The notes: generated by a model from the letters alone, not told the origin. Counted from the first letter of the stretch, positions 11,331 through 25,508 are shown. The stretch: 64,000 bases of DNA from Sipunculus nudus (GCA_026874595.1 CM049306.1:5908019-5972018), one strand, 5' to 3'. Numbers and translations are program-made.

Positions 11331-14300
11331 CCTGAAGACGGGAAGATATGCGTATCCCCCAAATTGCTTGACTTTTGCTTTACGGTTTTATCTACAGTCA
11401 TGATATCATGAAGCATGTCCATCTCACATTCTGTCCATCCGAGAAGATAACCATCTCGCCTTGGAAGCTTTGGACAGAATAATGCGTATCATGTCTTATT
11501 GATGTTGTAATGACATGTAGAAGAAAGGAACGTCAACGCTGTCGTTCTAATCAGGCAGCATGAGGTGTTGTGGTCAATTACATGGGGAATATAAATTATT
11601 GGATTTGTAGGTGGCTACGGCTTCGGCACCCACACATGATTATGAAGTAAAACCTTGGTTAATGGAATAAAATAGAAAAATGAAATTGATATCACAATAC
11701 TTCAGAATGACTCGAAAAACACATAACGTCTCCACAACATTGCAATTACTACAACATTTGAACATTTTGAGGGTTCTGAGGAAAGTCGTAAAACTTAATT
11801 AGATGATTGGGTTACGATGTTATTGACTCTGTTTCTTTCCAGTCCTGTACAAAATAAATACACTTCAAAAAGTCAGACAGCTATAACTTTACCTATTAAT
11901 CAGTAGATATTGAAAAATAATTGAAGAAGAATGAAGACTTTGTATTTTATTATATCGCTTATCGCCGCAGCAGTACAAACATTTCGTAAATAGATTTCAT
12001 TTATGGGATTATCAAGAACAACCGATAAAGGTTGTAAATAAGAGGCGGCGTCAGCTATTGACACACCACTATTAGTCAGGAAATGTTGAAGCTTTATCGC
12101 CATAATTATGTCTTGGAAACTTTATAAGGCATTAATGTTATTAAAATGAAGATTGCTAATTGTTCTCTCAAACCTATTTAAAAAATGACTGTCCAAGAAC
12201 ATGATTAAACATATATAATTTTCCTCATTTTCCTTGAAGTAGTCAATTCAGCCGAATCACGAATGCCAACAAATATTTATTCTTGTGTAATGATAAATAA
12301 TAAACGAGTAATTTTCCCCATATTTCATAACATCAGTTATTTGTTACTTTTGACTCTTTCCTGCCTAAATCGGTATTTTATGAAGCTATTTTAATGTTTA
12401 TGTTATCTTACGATTGGTGTTTCCTTTATGCTGGCGATTTAAAACATAGGTTGTTAATTACAGGTGCATGTTCTCTTCGAGCAAGATCCCCAATGGTTCC
12501 GTTTTTGATTGATTTCTATTCCAGAAATTGACTACTATTATGATATAAAGTCTCCTAGCTGTAGGTTCATATGAAAAAACACTTCCCTTGTCTGCATGTC
12601 TGCACGTATCTTTTTCTCTATAGGCAAAGTAGAGACCATCCTTCTGCTTGGCCCCCTCACTTTTCAGCACTTTAAATTTTTTGTATCTTGGTCTCATTTG
12701 AATGTCCCATGTTCATAATCATTTACTTTATTATCTCTGAGTCGGGGGCGTCTGAGAAAGCTTCTAGTGACCGCTGGACGATCAAACCTCTGGTTGATGA
12801 GAGAATGAGAGAATTTATTGGAAACATACGGGATTTATTCTCTATCAAGATGAGTGTTATCATCGCAGGAACAATGTCTCTTTATATACAGGACCTGTTT
12901 TTTGTAATCCCTCTGCTTCATATGACTTTGTTATGTTTGTCGTAAGCTGAGGAGTTCGTATACGACCACAGTACCCGACTCGTAGACTGGTTTTATCTCC
13001 ATTTTATTCGACTGTTCTCAGTGTTCATTCACTAGAAGTGAAAGTAATGTGTAAAATCCGGATTTGGGAGTGCCGCTCCATAAACCTGTACTGTCATAAT
13101 AGTTTTTAGGTGTAAATAAACATATTCTTTAAATTTTACCGCCACTGCAAAGCCCTCTCACAGGAACCTAACGCTCCCATCAACACCGTTTATTCCGACC
13201 GTTAACTCAGGATTAGCGTACAGGAAAATAACACCAGAATATAACAGTTGCTTTGAGCCACAAACCAAAATAGGGCATAAAAAATTTAATCCATGGTCTT
13301 AGCTTTCAAGGTTATTTTATGCATTGTGTCGGTAACATACCCCCCCCCCCCGCCACAGTGTGAGGCAACACACATGACACATGCATTATGTTCTTACGAA
13401 ATCAATAAATCCGTCAATTAATCAAATGTGATATATGCACATTGGGTCTTAGTAAAAATTATAATCAATTTAATGTGAAATGATAATTTGCGAAATAAAG
13501 GTAATTATGGCGACGAAAGATCGTCTGTTAAACATTGATGTCTTGGGCACGCTTACTAGATCTCCCTTCATCACCGTCTTTCCCGTGAGAGGTGAAAGTA
13601 GGTTTTCTTAATTCATTAGACTGTTCAGTTAATTGTCATTTGTCATTTTGACGGAATGCGTTTCCTAGGAAAGGCACTTGAGGGAAGTACGTGGGCTCTC
13701 TAAAATATGAAAAATGAGGCGTTAATGGAACCCTTGGTTAATTTATTACAAAAATTAACACAGCAAGCGTTAGTTTAATGAAGAAACTTAACTGCATTGT
13801 TGCTCAACTGGATCTGTAAAGGGAGGCTGCTCATTCCTTCACCCGATCACTATTTCAGTCCATGGGTATAATAAGCAGTTACGACAGTTGAAACAAAGAT
13901 ATCGAAAATATTGAAAAAATGTTTAACATTTTGAGCGTTTGTACTGATTCCCCGAGATTATAAAGAGGTATAATGTTTGCGTTTGAATAAATCCGACAAT
14001 GAGCCAAATATCATATATTTGTAAGCACAGGGTCAAATCAATAAGAGCTACATAAGTTTATTTCATTTTATAGTGATGTAAAATCTGAAAAAAAATATGG
14101 ATTAGGTCTCCAGATTCATTTGGTGTCTAGAAATCAGAAAGAGTATATGAGACTTGTTGACTAAACGTGTAACTATAATTAACAAATATATACTCCTTAG
14201 CTATACATTAATTCGAACCAGTTGTATTCTTCATGATGCTAAACACAATTAAACAACCAAAAACATTTTAATGCACTTATACCAATTGGAAGTACTTTTT

Positions 14301-14634
14301 AATTACCTTTAAGATGTGCAATGTTCCCTTAATTTTTGTGTTTTTCAATAAGAAAAAAATATGACAATTTTAACAATTTTTTCAACACAACACTTATTAA
14401 TAATGAAACTTCAAGCAGTAGCATCTGAATTAGAATTAATGAACCAAAACTCATGTTGTTACCATACAGAATGAATGCCGTTTGCATAATTGCGGTTTCT
14501 AAGCTTTCAATCAAACCTTCATGTAAAATCACAGATAATTAAATGGAACTTTAGTACCAAGAGGTTACTTTTATCCCTGATAAGAGTTTTGTTGCACAAC
14601 CGTAAAGAGCGTAGCAAAAGGTCAACTATATACA

Positions 14635-17600
14635 CGTAAACGTTACACCAGTGGTAAGAGGTTACTTGTTTCGTTAACGTTACACCAGTGGTAAGAGGTT
14701 ACTTGTTTCGTTAACGTTACATCCATGGATATAGGTTATTAGTTTTGTTTACGTTACACCCGTGACTAGAGGTTATTTGTTCCGTAAACGTTACACCAGT
14801 GGTAAGAGGTTATTTGTTCCGTAAACGTTACACCGGTGGTAAGAGGTTACTTGTTTCGTTAACGTTACATCCATGGATATAGGTTATTAGTTTTGTTTAC
14901 GTTACACCCGTGACTAGAGGTTATTTGTTCCGTAAACGTTACACCAGTGGTAAGAGGTTACTTGTTTCGTTAACGTTACATCCATGGATATAGGTTATTA
15001 GTTTTGTTTACGTTACACCCGTGACTAGAGGTTATTTGTTCCGTAAACGTTACACCAGTGGTAAGAGGTTACTTGTTTCGTTAACGTTACATCCATGGAT
15101 ATAGGTTATTAGTTTTGTTTACGTTACACCCGTGACTAGAGGTTATTTGTTCCGTAAACGTTACACCAGTGGTAAGAGGTTATTTGTTCCGTAAACGTTA
15201 CACCAGTGGTAAGAGGTTATTTGTTCCGTAAACGTTACACCGGTGGTAAGAGGTTACTTGTTTCGTTAACGTTACATCCATGGATATAGGTTATTAGTTT
15301 TGTTTACGTTACACCCGTGACTAGAGGTTATTTGTTCCGTAAACGTTACACCAGTGGTAAGAGGTTACTTGTTTCGTTAACGTTACATCCATGGATATAG
15401 GTTATTAGTTTTGTTTACGTTACACCCGTGACTAGAGGTTATTTGTTCCGTAAACGTTACACCAGTGGTAAGAGGTTACTTGTTTCGTTAACGTTAAATC
15501 CATGGATATAGGTTATTAGTTTTGTTTACGTTACACCCGTGACTAGAGGTTATTTGTTCCTTAAACGTTACACCAGTGGTAAGAGGTTACTTGTTTCGTT
15601 AACGTTACATCCATGGATATAGGTTATTAGTTTTGTTTACGTTACACCCGTGACTAGAGGTTATTTGTTCCGTAAACGTTACACCAGTGGTAAGAGGTCA
15701 CTTGTTTCGTTAACGTTACATCCATGGATATAGGTTATTAGTTTTGTTTACGTTACACCCGTGACTAGAGGTTATTTGTTCCGTAAACGTTACACCAGTG
15801 GTAAGAGGTTACTTGTTTCGTTAACGTTACATCCATAGATATAGGTTATTAGTTTTGTTTACGTTACACCCGTGACTAGAGGTTATTTGTTCCGTTCACG
15901 TTACACCCGTGGTAAGAGGTAATTTGTTTCGTTAACGTTACCTCCATGGAATTGGTTATTAGTTCTGTTAACTTTACACCCGTGACAAGAGGTTATTTGT
16001 TACGTTAACGTTACACCCGTGGTAAGAAGTTACTTGTTTCGTTAACGTTACGCCCGTTGTAAAAGGTTACTTGTTTCGTTAACGTTACATCCATGGCTAT
16101 AGGTTATTAGTTCTGTTAACGTTACACCCGTGACTAGAGGTTACTTGTTTCGTAAACGTTACATCCATGGATATTGGTTATTAGTTCTGTTTACGTTACA
16201 CCCGTGACAAGAGGTTATTTTTTTCCTTTAACGTTTCACCCGTGGTAAGAGGTTACTTGTTTCGTTAACGTTACATCCATGGATATAGGTTATAAGTTCT
16301 GTTTACGTTACACCCGTGATAAGAGATTATTTGTTCCGTTAACGTGACACCTGTGGCAAGTCGTTACTTGTTCCTTGGCTAGTGGTTTTTTGTACCGTTA
16401 ACGTTACAACCTTGGCTAGTAGTTACTGCTGCGTTAACGTTACACCCGTGGCTAGAGGTTATTTGTACCGTTAACGTTAAAACCGTGGCTAGTGGTTACT
16501 GTTGCGTTAACGTTACACCCGTGGCTAGAGGTTATTTGTACCGTTAACGTTACCACCGTGGCTAGTAGTTATTGCTGCGTTAATGTAACACCCGTGGCTA
16601 TAGGTGATTGTACCGTTAACGTTACACCCGTGGCTAGCGGTTACTGCTGCGTTAACGTTACACCCGTGGCTAGAGGTTATTTGTACCGTTAACGTTACAA
16701 CCGTGGCTAGTTGTTACTGCTGCGTTAACGTTACACCCGTGGCTAGAGGTTATTTGAACCGTTAACGTTACACCCGTGGCTAGAGGTTATTTGTACCGTT
16801 AACGTTACAACCGTGGCTAGTGGTTACTGCTGCGTTAACGGAACACAAGTGGCTAGAGGTTATTTGTACCGTTAACGTTACACCCGTGGCTAGAGGTTAT
16901 TTGTTCCGTTACCGTTACTCCCGTGGTAAGAGGTTACTTGTTTCGTTAACGTTACATCCATGGATATAGGTTATTAGTTCTGTTAACGTTACACCCGTGG
17001 CTAAAGGTTATTTGTAACGTTAACGTGAAAACCGTGGCTAGTGGTTAATGCTGCGTTAACGTTACACCCGTGGCTAGAGGTTTTTTGTACCGTTAACGTT
17101 ACAACCGTGCCTAGTAGTTACTGCTGCGTTAACGTAACACCCGTGGCTAGAGGTTATTGTACCGTTAACGTTACACCCGTGGCTAGCGGTTACTGCCTCG
17201 TTAACGTTACGCCCGGGGCTAGAGGTTATTTGCACCGTTAACGTTACACCCGTGGCTAGAGGTTATTTGTACCGTTAACGTTACAACCGTGGCTAGAGGT
17301 TATTTGTACCGTTAACGTTACAACCGTGGCTAGTGATTACTGCTGTGTTAACGTTACACCCTTGGCTAGAGGTTATTTGTACCGTTAACGTTACACCCGT
17401 GTCTTGTATTACTGCCTCGTTAACGTAACACCCGTGGCTAGAGGTTATTTGTACCGTTAACGTTACAACCGTGGCTAGCGGTTACTGCTGCGTTAACGTT
17501 ACACCCGTAGCTAGAGGTTATTTGTACCGTTAACGTTACACCCGTGGCTAGAGGTTATTTGTACCGTTAACGTAACACCCGTGGCTAGAGGTTATTTGTA

Positions 17601-17850
17601 CCGTTAACGTTACAACCGTGGCTAGCGGTTACTGCTGCGTTAATGTTACACCCGAGGCTAGAGGTTATTTGTACCGTTAACGTTACACCCGTGGCTAGAG
17701 GTTATTTGTACCGTTAACGTTACAACCGTGGCTAGTGGTTACTGCTGCGTTAACGTTACACCCGTGGCTAGAGGTTATTTATACTGTTAACGTTACACCC
17801 GTGGCTAGAGGTTATTTGTACCGTTAACGTTACACCTGTCGCTAGAGTTC
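14635..17850. repeat. 37-bp minisatellite, about 87 copies, with 111-bp higher-order repeat
   Basis: The monomer is 36-37 bp around the invariant core GTTAACGTTAC, followed by a CACCCGTGG-type segment and a GGTTATTTGT-type segment. In the left part (about 14720-15900) three monomer types alternate to give a 111-bp higher-order unit: the ATCCATGGAT type starts at 14869, 14980 and 15091, then at 15276 (185 = 5 x 37). The right part (about 16370-17850) uses a different set (GGCTAGAGGTTATTTGTACC and GGCTAGTGGTTACTGCTGCG) in a two-type alternation. The junction region 15890-16370 is mixed. It ends at a diverged unit before 17850. Confidence 0.95.
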
Positions 17851-18189
17851 ACTTCTCCTTTTCAGGGATAATTTGCCGTGAGGCAGGGATGTAATAACGT
17901 AAATGAAAACATGGTTCGCGGAGGTATGCGCTCTTCGTCATGTCTAATTAATAAAACACTTGTGAAGCGCTGTCGCCTTTATAGAAATGAAGAATTACCA
18001 CTTCAATATATCTCTTGGCTGAATTGACAACAACGCAATTAACAAACCATTAACTTTTTTCATATGTAATGGTCACGCGCTATTATTTCAATTTACAATT
18101 ATTTCAATATGCATTTGTACACTTAGTAATCATCAGTAAGTGTTATGATTGTCAGTATATAAAATAATCATAAATGATCCCTTTTCGAT

Positions 18190-18480
18190 CTAGTCATCAC
18201 TAATAAATCTGTTCAACTTTGGTTGTTCAGGTCATCACTAGCTTATTGAATCGTCACCAGTAGAATAGTTCATCACCAGTAGATTTAATCATCACGAGTA
18301 GTTCAAGTCATCAGCAGCTTATTTAATAATCACGACTAGATAAGTTCATCACCATAAGATTTAATCATCATCGGTACATCGATATTTCACCAGTGGATTT
18401 AGTCATCACCAGTAGATCAGTTCATCACCAGTCGATTTAATCATCACTGGTAGATCGATACATCAACAGTAGTATTACCT
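18190..18480. repeat. Degenerate TCATCACCAGTAGAT-type repeat
   Basis: About a dozen imperfect units of roughly 20 bp built on TCATCACCAGTAGAT(TTAA/CAGT) occur in a row. The units are highly diverged, suggesting an old minisatellite. It lies 340 bp after the end of the 37-bp array but shares no clear sequence with it. Confidence 0.6.
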
Positions 18481-19184
18481 ATAGATCTAGTAACAGACTA
18501 GCAAGCATTTCGAAAAATGTACATACTTAAAGTACTGAGGGCAAATTGAGTTAATTATGTCATACAGGCTTTTCAGGTGAAATGAATGTTGCTGAATCCA
18601 AATCTGCTGTATGCCGAGCTGAGATTTGACCCCACGTTCCTAATAAAATATGGTTCCCATGACAACCTGGCTAAAATCGACAAAACTGTTGAAATTTAAA
18701 TAAACTGCTATAATATTGATTTTATTAATACCTCAGCTGCAAACTGTGCATCTTTCAGTGTTGCAGTGGGTGCACACTGCACTCGTAGATCCAGTCATCA
18801 CTCATACATCTACTCTAAAATGATATCTCATACTAATAAAGATCCCAGACTCCCTGCCTTTACAATTTATGGTTAAACCCAGCATGATGACCATCCTACT
18901 TAAAAGACAATCATGGACACACTACCATACACCACGTCGGTCCATATTTTGTATGTGGGGGTTTGTAACAACTGTATGAGACCACCAATTGCTAAAATTA
19001 CACGGCCTCTGTTAGTGGGCACCAGAGTGGAAAACACTCAAACAATCCGTTTTGAATGCTTATTTGGAGATTTGAAATGTGGTTTAATCATCAGCTGTTA
19101 GTAAGACTGCTGTGTTGTTCATGTTTCCCACCTAACGTTAGCAAAAGTGCATCCTGAATCGAATTAAAGCATGCTATTTAAAGA

Positions 19185-19395
19185 CCGGAACTGCTGCTGC
19201 TGCTACTTTTACTACTAGGCTATTACAACTACTACTAGTAGACGTAGTAGTAGTGTAACTAGAACTACTAGCAGTACTAGAGAGAAATAGTTGTAGTTTC
19301 AGTAGTACTAGTATAGTGCCATATTATTATTCATGTTATTTCTACTACTATTACTACTACTACTACTTCTACTACTACCACGACTACTACTACAG
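19185..19395. repeat. Trinucleotide microsatellite (CTA/TAG, CTG)
   Basis: An interrupted run of CTG, CTA, TAG and TAC triplets covers about 200 bp. Part of it is self-complementary (CTACTACTAGTAGACGTAGTAGTAG around 19235), so it can fold on itself. No protein is proposed. Confidence 0.8.
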
Positions 19396-19792
19396 GAAAC
19401 CTCGAAATTACGAACACCAACGGGACCTCGATAAAGTGATCACATTTTCGAGATGCCCGCCTAGGAGTGGTCTTATATAAGGAGCACAAAAGAATCGGGA
19501 CCGTGAACAATTGTTCGTTATTTTGAGGTGGTCGCTAAACAGAGGTGATCGTCAGGCGAATTCTGTCGAATTTAATTGTTTTTCCGCTGTTCCCCGCGGC
19601 ATTAGAGATCCTCCATACTTCTATGTTACAATAATGAGTTTACTCATATTCCAGACATGCCTGGTTTTAATCTGCGTTTTATTAAACACAGGCATTTTCC
19701 GTCTGAGTGACAGACTGGTTTCTAATGTTAGATGTACATGTTTCATTCCTAGTAGAATCATACACTTCATTTTACCTGTGCTACAGGTGTGC

Positions 19793-20020
19793 TTCAGGAT
19801 CCAATGATTAATCTGTAATGTACAAAGTAAACAGACAACGAAAAAGTAATATGTCATTTAATATAAGACTTCATGTTGTGTATTTTGTGAAATGCAATGA
19901 ATGCATTTTGCCTCAGGATCCAATGATTAATTTGTAATATACAAAGTAAACGGACAACGAAAAAGCAACATGTTATTGAATATACGGCTTCATGTGGTGT
20001 ATTATGTGAACTGAATGAAG
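19793..20020. repeat. 119-bp tandem duplication
   Basis: The segment starting TCAGGATCCAATGATTAAT occurs at 19794 and again at 19913, a period of 119 bp. The two copies differ by scattered substitutions and by a changed end, so the duplication is not recent. Confidence 0.85.
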
Positions 20021-20039
20021 CTGGAACCATAGGTCAATA

Positions 20040-20370
20040 TACGTGTTCATTCCCGTTCGTATCTGTGTGTGTGTTTGTTCAAAAGGTAACTCATGCTAGC
20101 TTGTACGGAATCCGTTAACGGGAAAGGGCCATTGAGAAACGTGTTGATTTTCGTGTGGGTCCAGCTCATAATCCGTACCCAGGGGGGACTTCCAGGAATA
20201 TTCACAAATGTGCAGTCACATATGCCCGATAGAACATGCGAATATGGGCCGAATACAAGAATGAAAACACTTTTTTGGGGGGGGGGGGGGGGTATGGGCC
20301 AATGAGTGAATTAAAACGCAGGTTGCGGAGTACCCAACATTAAAGACTGTCCACATGGCGGAGGCCTGCA
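20040..20370 (+). mobile_element. Dispersed MITE-like repeat, copy 1
   Basis: This 330-bp stretch matches 43409-43740 in the same orientation. Shared blocks include GTTCATyCyCGTTCGT with a GTGTGTGTTTG run, GGGCCATTGA, and GAATATTCACAAATGT followed by GCAGTCA-type sequence. The copy ends in GGCGGAGG at 20357-20364, the complement of CCTCCGCC that starts copy 2, so the family seems to have short inverted ends. A 16-G run (20277-20292) interrupts it. No protein is encoded. The class is not certain; a small non-autonomous DNA element fits best. Confidence 0.5.
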
Positions 20371-21683
20371 ATCGTGAGAATGCATATTTCTTGTATAGAA
20401 TGGAACTGTTCAGGGATGCTGTCCAGAGTGATGCTTTCAATCAGAAGTGGTAATTTCAGTGTGGATTTCTATGATTCATTTGACACTCCATTGATTTATA
20501 CTTATTGATAAAACAACATTTGGAAATGCCTTCCATGGCAGGGCTTACTGTCAGGATCAAGAATGCAGTGTTGTTAGACTGTGAAGAGCAATAAGTCATG
20601 TAAACAGAACGCTGAGAGTAGCCATATGACGTGTGTGTGTGTGCCGTTAGGTTGGTTTATCTGGGAATAATGGCCAACGTCGTTCTTCCTGAAACAAACC
20701 AGATACCACAGCATTTCAATCGTAAATCATTAAATATCCATTTTTTATATCAAATTCCTGGCATATAAGTCCTCTGTATAGTCAAAGAAGAAAAAGAGAA
20801 AGAAGGAAAGGTTTATCGTGACAGTTCTTTAATTTTCATTCTCACAAGTTTCCTATAGACACTTTTTCATAAATGTTATTAACTGATGGAAATAATAGCA
20901 GAATTATTATAAAAGAGTATGGTAGTTTTAGTCTAAGCCTAATCCATACGACATGGTTTCCCTTTGGTTAACAACTTAAGTGAATGTGCATTTTCAACTA
21001 ACATTTAAAAACCTAATATATGTGTATAAATATACGATGATCAAAGCACGTGACCATAACCAAACAGCCAATCATTGCGCCCATTTTGGTTTACGTTTGG
21101 CAGGTTTATTTCTGTAAATCACGGACTGGTATGGGTCGGGGATGTCATGGCAGTAAAGAGTTCGCATTGCCGACGACGGTCACAACTACCGGGACGCTGG
21201 AAGTACACCCAGAAGAACAGTATGTACACTAGGATAATTAACTGTACTACACCCGAATAAATCCCCATCAAAGTACTTTGGAGTACGTGAGGGGCCACTT
21301 CAACTCCCCATGCCCCTAGAACGTGCTAGATCATTTTATGAAATTCGTCCTTTGAGCAATCAGTGAATGGACTTCAGGGGACTCTTACATGCGTGCAGAA
21401 AGTACCCACTGTTGTTTCCACAAATTATCTCGATATGACCACAAGTAAACTTAAACACGTTAAATACGGTGCGTTTCAAGGTTAAATAGGCAATTTAATT
21501 TCTTTTTGCTAGGACATTTGAAAAAGATTGCTTGCACGCTGTTCTGACATTAACATATTTTTTTCTCGAGTGAAGGGACACCTGTGAAGTAAAAATTAAC
21601 CCATAACAAAGATAGTACATCAGCCAGAGGGTTCTCCGGTACCAAACAGGTCACAATTGCTATCATTGTTTTTTTTAAAGGAG

Positions 21684-21732
21684 TATGTGTGTAGATAATA
21701 AAAATGCCTGATAGCAGTATGAAAGTGATAGC
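21684..21732 (+). repeat. Inverted-repeat pair, arm 1 (partner 25509-25555)
   Basis: This stretch, around ATGCCTGATAGCAGTATGAA, is found inverted at 25509-25555 with about 90% identity over some 48 bp by eye. Flanking similarity is weak. It may be the conserved part of a dispersed repeat present in both orientations. Confidence 0.65.
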
Positions 21733-24700
21733 TCTCTGTAAAATATCAGCCTGTTTTGAAATGTACTTGCACCGAAATTGCAATTTTGCGAGACACACTG
21801 TTATATATATATTATTAGGTTATTACATCTAATATAATGCCTGCTTTAAACAAGTTTGATATCAGTTGATAGTAGACATTTATAGCTTTCATCTGGTGTG
21901 TCATTCATGGATAAAGCTTTCCAAATTCTAAAGATATGATTACTTTCCCTCACCCTGTATCATAGCAATTTTTATAATTTTAGCTAATTTATTAAAAAAA
22001 GGTGTATTTCTGATAAGACCAACCGTGACCAGTTTGGTTTTTTGAAGTGATTAATGAACTCTGAAGTCTTTTAGCTGAGAAAAACATGTCTGGCACCCAA
22101 CTACAATTTGTAGATTTGGGCGTGGTCACAGAAAGGTGTTATTCCGTTCTTTATTTAGCCGATACATGTCCCATTGCCACCGACTGTCTGCAGAAACAAT
22201 TAATGCCTGGTTAATAATTTTGAGTACTCTTGTGTCGCATACCCACGCACTTATCGAACCCTGATTGGTTTATCCTCCCAATTATTCCACGTGGCTGCTA
22301 TCGAGGGCCGATATATAGGCTCAAACTCAGATGTCGCAAGCCGAATGTCACACATGACATGTATGCAGGCAGGGGTACTCGGATAGTTGTTTGAATATAT
22401 GTTTTTTGCATGTCTCCGGTTGAAAAAAGAAAAGGGCGACAAATCATTTTAAATAGTATATTTCTATATGTATGTTTTTGTTATATTGGTGCCTATGTCA
22501 CTTGTGATATCGTACAAACTAGGCCGCCGTATCTGCACTTCTGGCCTAAATTCGCTTTCTTACACGAAATATAAAAGAGCCTTCGGCTGAGAGAGGACAA
22601 CGTTGTCTGTTGAAATGTTTCCATGCAAATATTTCCTACAAAATTAACATATAAAATCAGGACATGAGCAGTTAATGTACCTACAACATTTTGCTTGGGT
22701 TGCACCATAAATTAATGATAGATATTGCAGTTTGCCTTTGTGTCAGGACTAATTGTGAAGCAGAGCTGTAAGATTTATACTATTCACATTTCTGACAGGA
22801 GAGAGATTTCTAAATAAATACCACTTCCTATAACGGAAACCAGATGTTTATTTGAACCGTGGTTCAAACAGAGTTTTAACAAATATATATATATCAGTTT
22901 GCTATATTGCCAGTAAGTGCAATGACTCATCCTGTTCCGGTTTTATGTTGATACAAAGTCTAGTAAATGCTAGTGATAAGCCCAAATAAATAAAATCAGT
23001 TGGTGAGGTTGAATAAATCTATTTTAATTCTAACCTGCTTTGCCTCAGGGGTTCAGGGATTATCTTTCAAACAAAACTCTAGCAGTCCAGTGTCAACTAA
23101 CCTTACCGGTTTGGAACACATACATGGTTCGCCTGGGCCTATGTACTTGCACCATAGAGCGCCTTAAGATCCTTTTGTTTTAATCCTTAAAATGCAATTT
23201 TTCCAGTAAACGGTCAAAGCAACTTGTGTCCCTGTCATTCCCCAGGTTTGAGGGAGATCATGTTAATCACTGACTGTTGTACTGGCCGAACAATTATAAT
23301 ATCAATGGGGTTTATGGTTTTGCCCTTAAGAGAATATCATTTCTCGCTTAGTAGGATATAATTGTAACTGTTAGATCACAAAATGGAGGTACATATTCTA
23401 TTATAAGAAACACACTTGATAATAAACATGAAAGTAACTGATTTGTCATTCTTCTGGTGATTTCTATTTTAATTCCTTGCTAGTGCTACCTTTCTAATGA
23501 CTTGATTTGGCAAGGTAGCAAGGCTTGAAATAACTATAAGATATAATAGACTTATAAAAGCCCTGGTGATAATCCAAAATAAAAATGACGAAATAATTTT
23601 CATATTCCCTTCAGTGTTATCTTTCCAACCATGCAAAATAGAAATTATCAGATTTGATGTTTTTCTGTCGGAAAGCGATTGCATATTTATACGATATGAA
23701 CTTATCTTATATTGCTTATTTTCCCTTTAAACTAACACTGAATATTACTTAGATAGTTTTATTATGGAATATAAAAGTCCAACATACACAGAGGCCTAGT
23801 TGTGAAATAATGTAACAAACAATTCTTTAAGGAGTCTTTATCACACAACGAACATTCACGCGGAACAGTTAAATTTTACATAAGTAAAAAAATTCTGTAT
23901 CTTAAATATATTATAATCTGTTACCTCTTCTGTTGATTTTAAATGTTTAACTTCACTTAGTGCCCCACTGGTCATAATGCTCAGCTGAATCTATATTGGT
24001 CAGTGATCTAATTCTTATCGACTAAGGAGAGTTTAAGAGTGTATACACAATGTCTGAACATCCCAGGTCTAGCGATTACGAACTGTGACTTGATATATAT
24101 CACACTTCTAATTGCAGTCTCTCATTCGCAAAAAGAAAAAAAAATCTTTTTGCATTATCTTTTTGCATTGTTCATAATTGCAAATAATGATGGAACAACA
24201 GAGAGTGAAACTAAGAAATACCATTTCAGCTCCAGTCCATCATAATCGGTAAGCTACATATAGATTAAATTTTCTTACCATTCAGAAAAAAAACTGGAAA
24301 TGTACCGGTTTTGTTCGCAGGAGATACGTAAACATAACTTGTGCCATCTGTAGTTAATGTACTCGTAAATATTTTTTAGTCACATGATCAATGTTTGGTA
24401 AAGCACATTACAAATTGTAGGTAAAATCAAATATGAAATACCACAATAAGCAATTATAAGTTTAACTATGCTAAGATAACGCTATCCCTTACATAAAAAC
24501 TATTTTTTTTATTTCCTGACTTGAGTAGGAAGAACTGAAAAAGATCATTTTGACTCAAGTCAACATAAGTGGCGATACTTGCAACTAACACTGACATACC
24601 AGTCATGGGATCAATATGCTGGGTACTGGTCATAACATTATGAATACAAACACTTGTGATCAGCATAAGTTAAAATAGATTAAAGACAAATCTTATAATA

Positions 24701-24961
24701 ATTCAGCACACCTCATACATATTTAGTCATTTTTTGATCATCTCTAATGAATAAGCCATGGAATGAAAGGTGTTATATTTTTTGGCTTGCACAAGTTAGG
24801 ACAACCTATAGCTTACAAACAAAATACCAGTCCAGTGATCAATATTACCACAGAACTTGGAGATGACAGTTGCGGCAGTTCCTGCTGTATTCGGTTACCG
24901 ACATAACGTTATATCTGTTGACATATTCTATATTTGGAGTATTTTTCTTAAGGGTGAGGCA

Positions 24962-25004
24962 GAAAGGGGGGGGGGGTCCAGGAAGTCCGCCCCCCCCCCC
25001 TTTC
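24962..25004. repeat. Perfect G/C-run hairpin
   Basis: GAAA plus 11 G (24962-24976) is followed after a 13-base loop by 11 C plus TTTC (24990-25004). This gives a perfect 15-bp stem. It sits in a C/G-rich dispersed-looking stretch (24940-25150) that also contains a second C-rich tract near 25060. Open frames across it are low-complexity artefacts. Confidence 0.85.
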
Positions 25005-25508
25005 CAGTCGCCACAACTTTTTAAGGGTTTCAGATTAAGTTTTTGTGTACTGGAATCCCCACCCCCCTTTTCCGGACCTTTTTTACAGGTTTTGCCACCA
25101 GTCCTGGCGTGGACTCCTCCTTCCTTAAATCCTTGATCTGCCCCGTGGGGGCAAAAGAAAGTATAACTGTAGGTAAACACCTATTAATCATAAATAATAC
25201 TAATTGAAAAGATTATTTTGCTGGATATAAGTTAGGCATATAAATCTCTATGAAGTAAACTTATATAACCACTCCTTTGTCGTTTTTCCTAGGGGTGAGT
25301 GTAATCATAAGAATAAATTACTTAGACAGTATACACCCAGTGGTCATAATTAGCATGTCATACTGAAGCTATCATTTGAAATCAAATTTGACTGGATACG
25401 TTTTGCATATTTAGTAGTATGGGGCTTATAACCACTCTGAAGTCGGTGTCCTTGAAATGAAAAAATATATACGTCATCCGACATAAAACATCAATTTTTT
25501 TCACTGAA

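Noticed and set aside
12458-12945. Head-to-head open frames on both strands
   Set aside because: No domain, no splice partners and no composition change; nothing supports a gene.
24845-25180. Open frames on both strands with Pro/Gly-rich translation
   Set aside because: They are produced by the G and C runs and the surrounding dispersed repeat.
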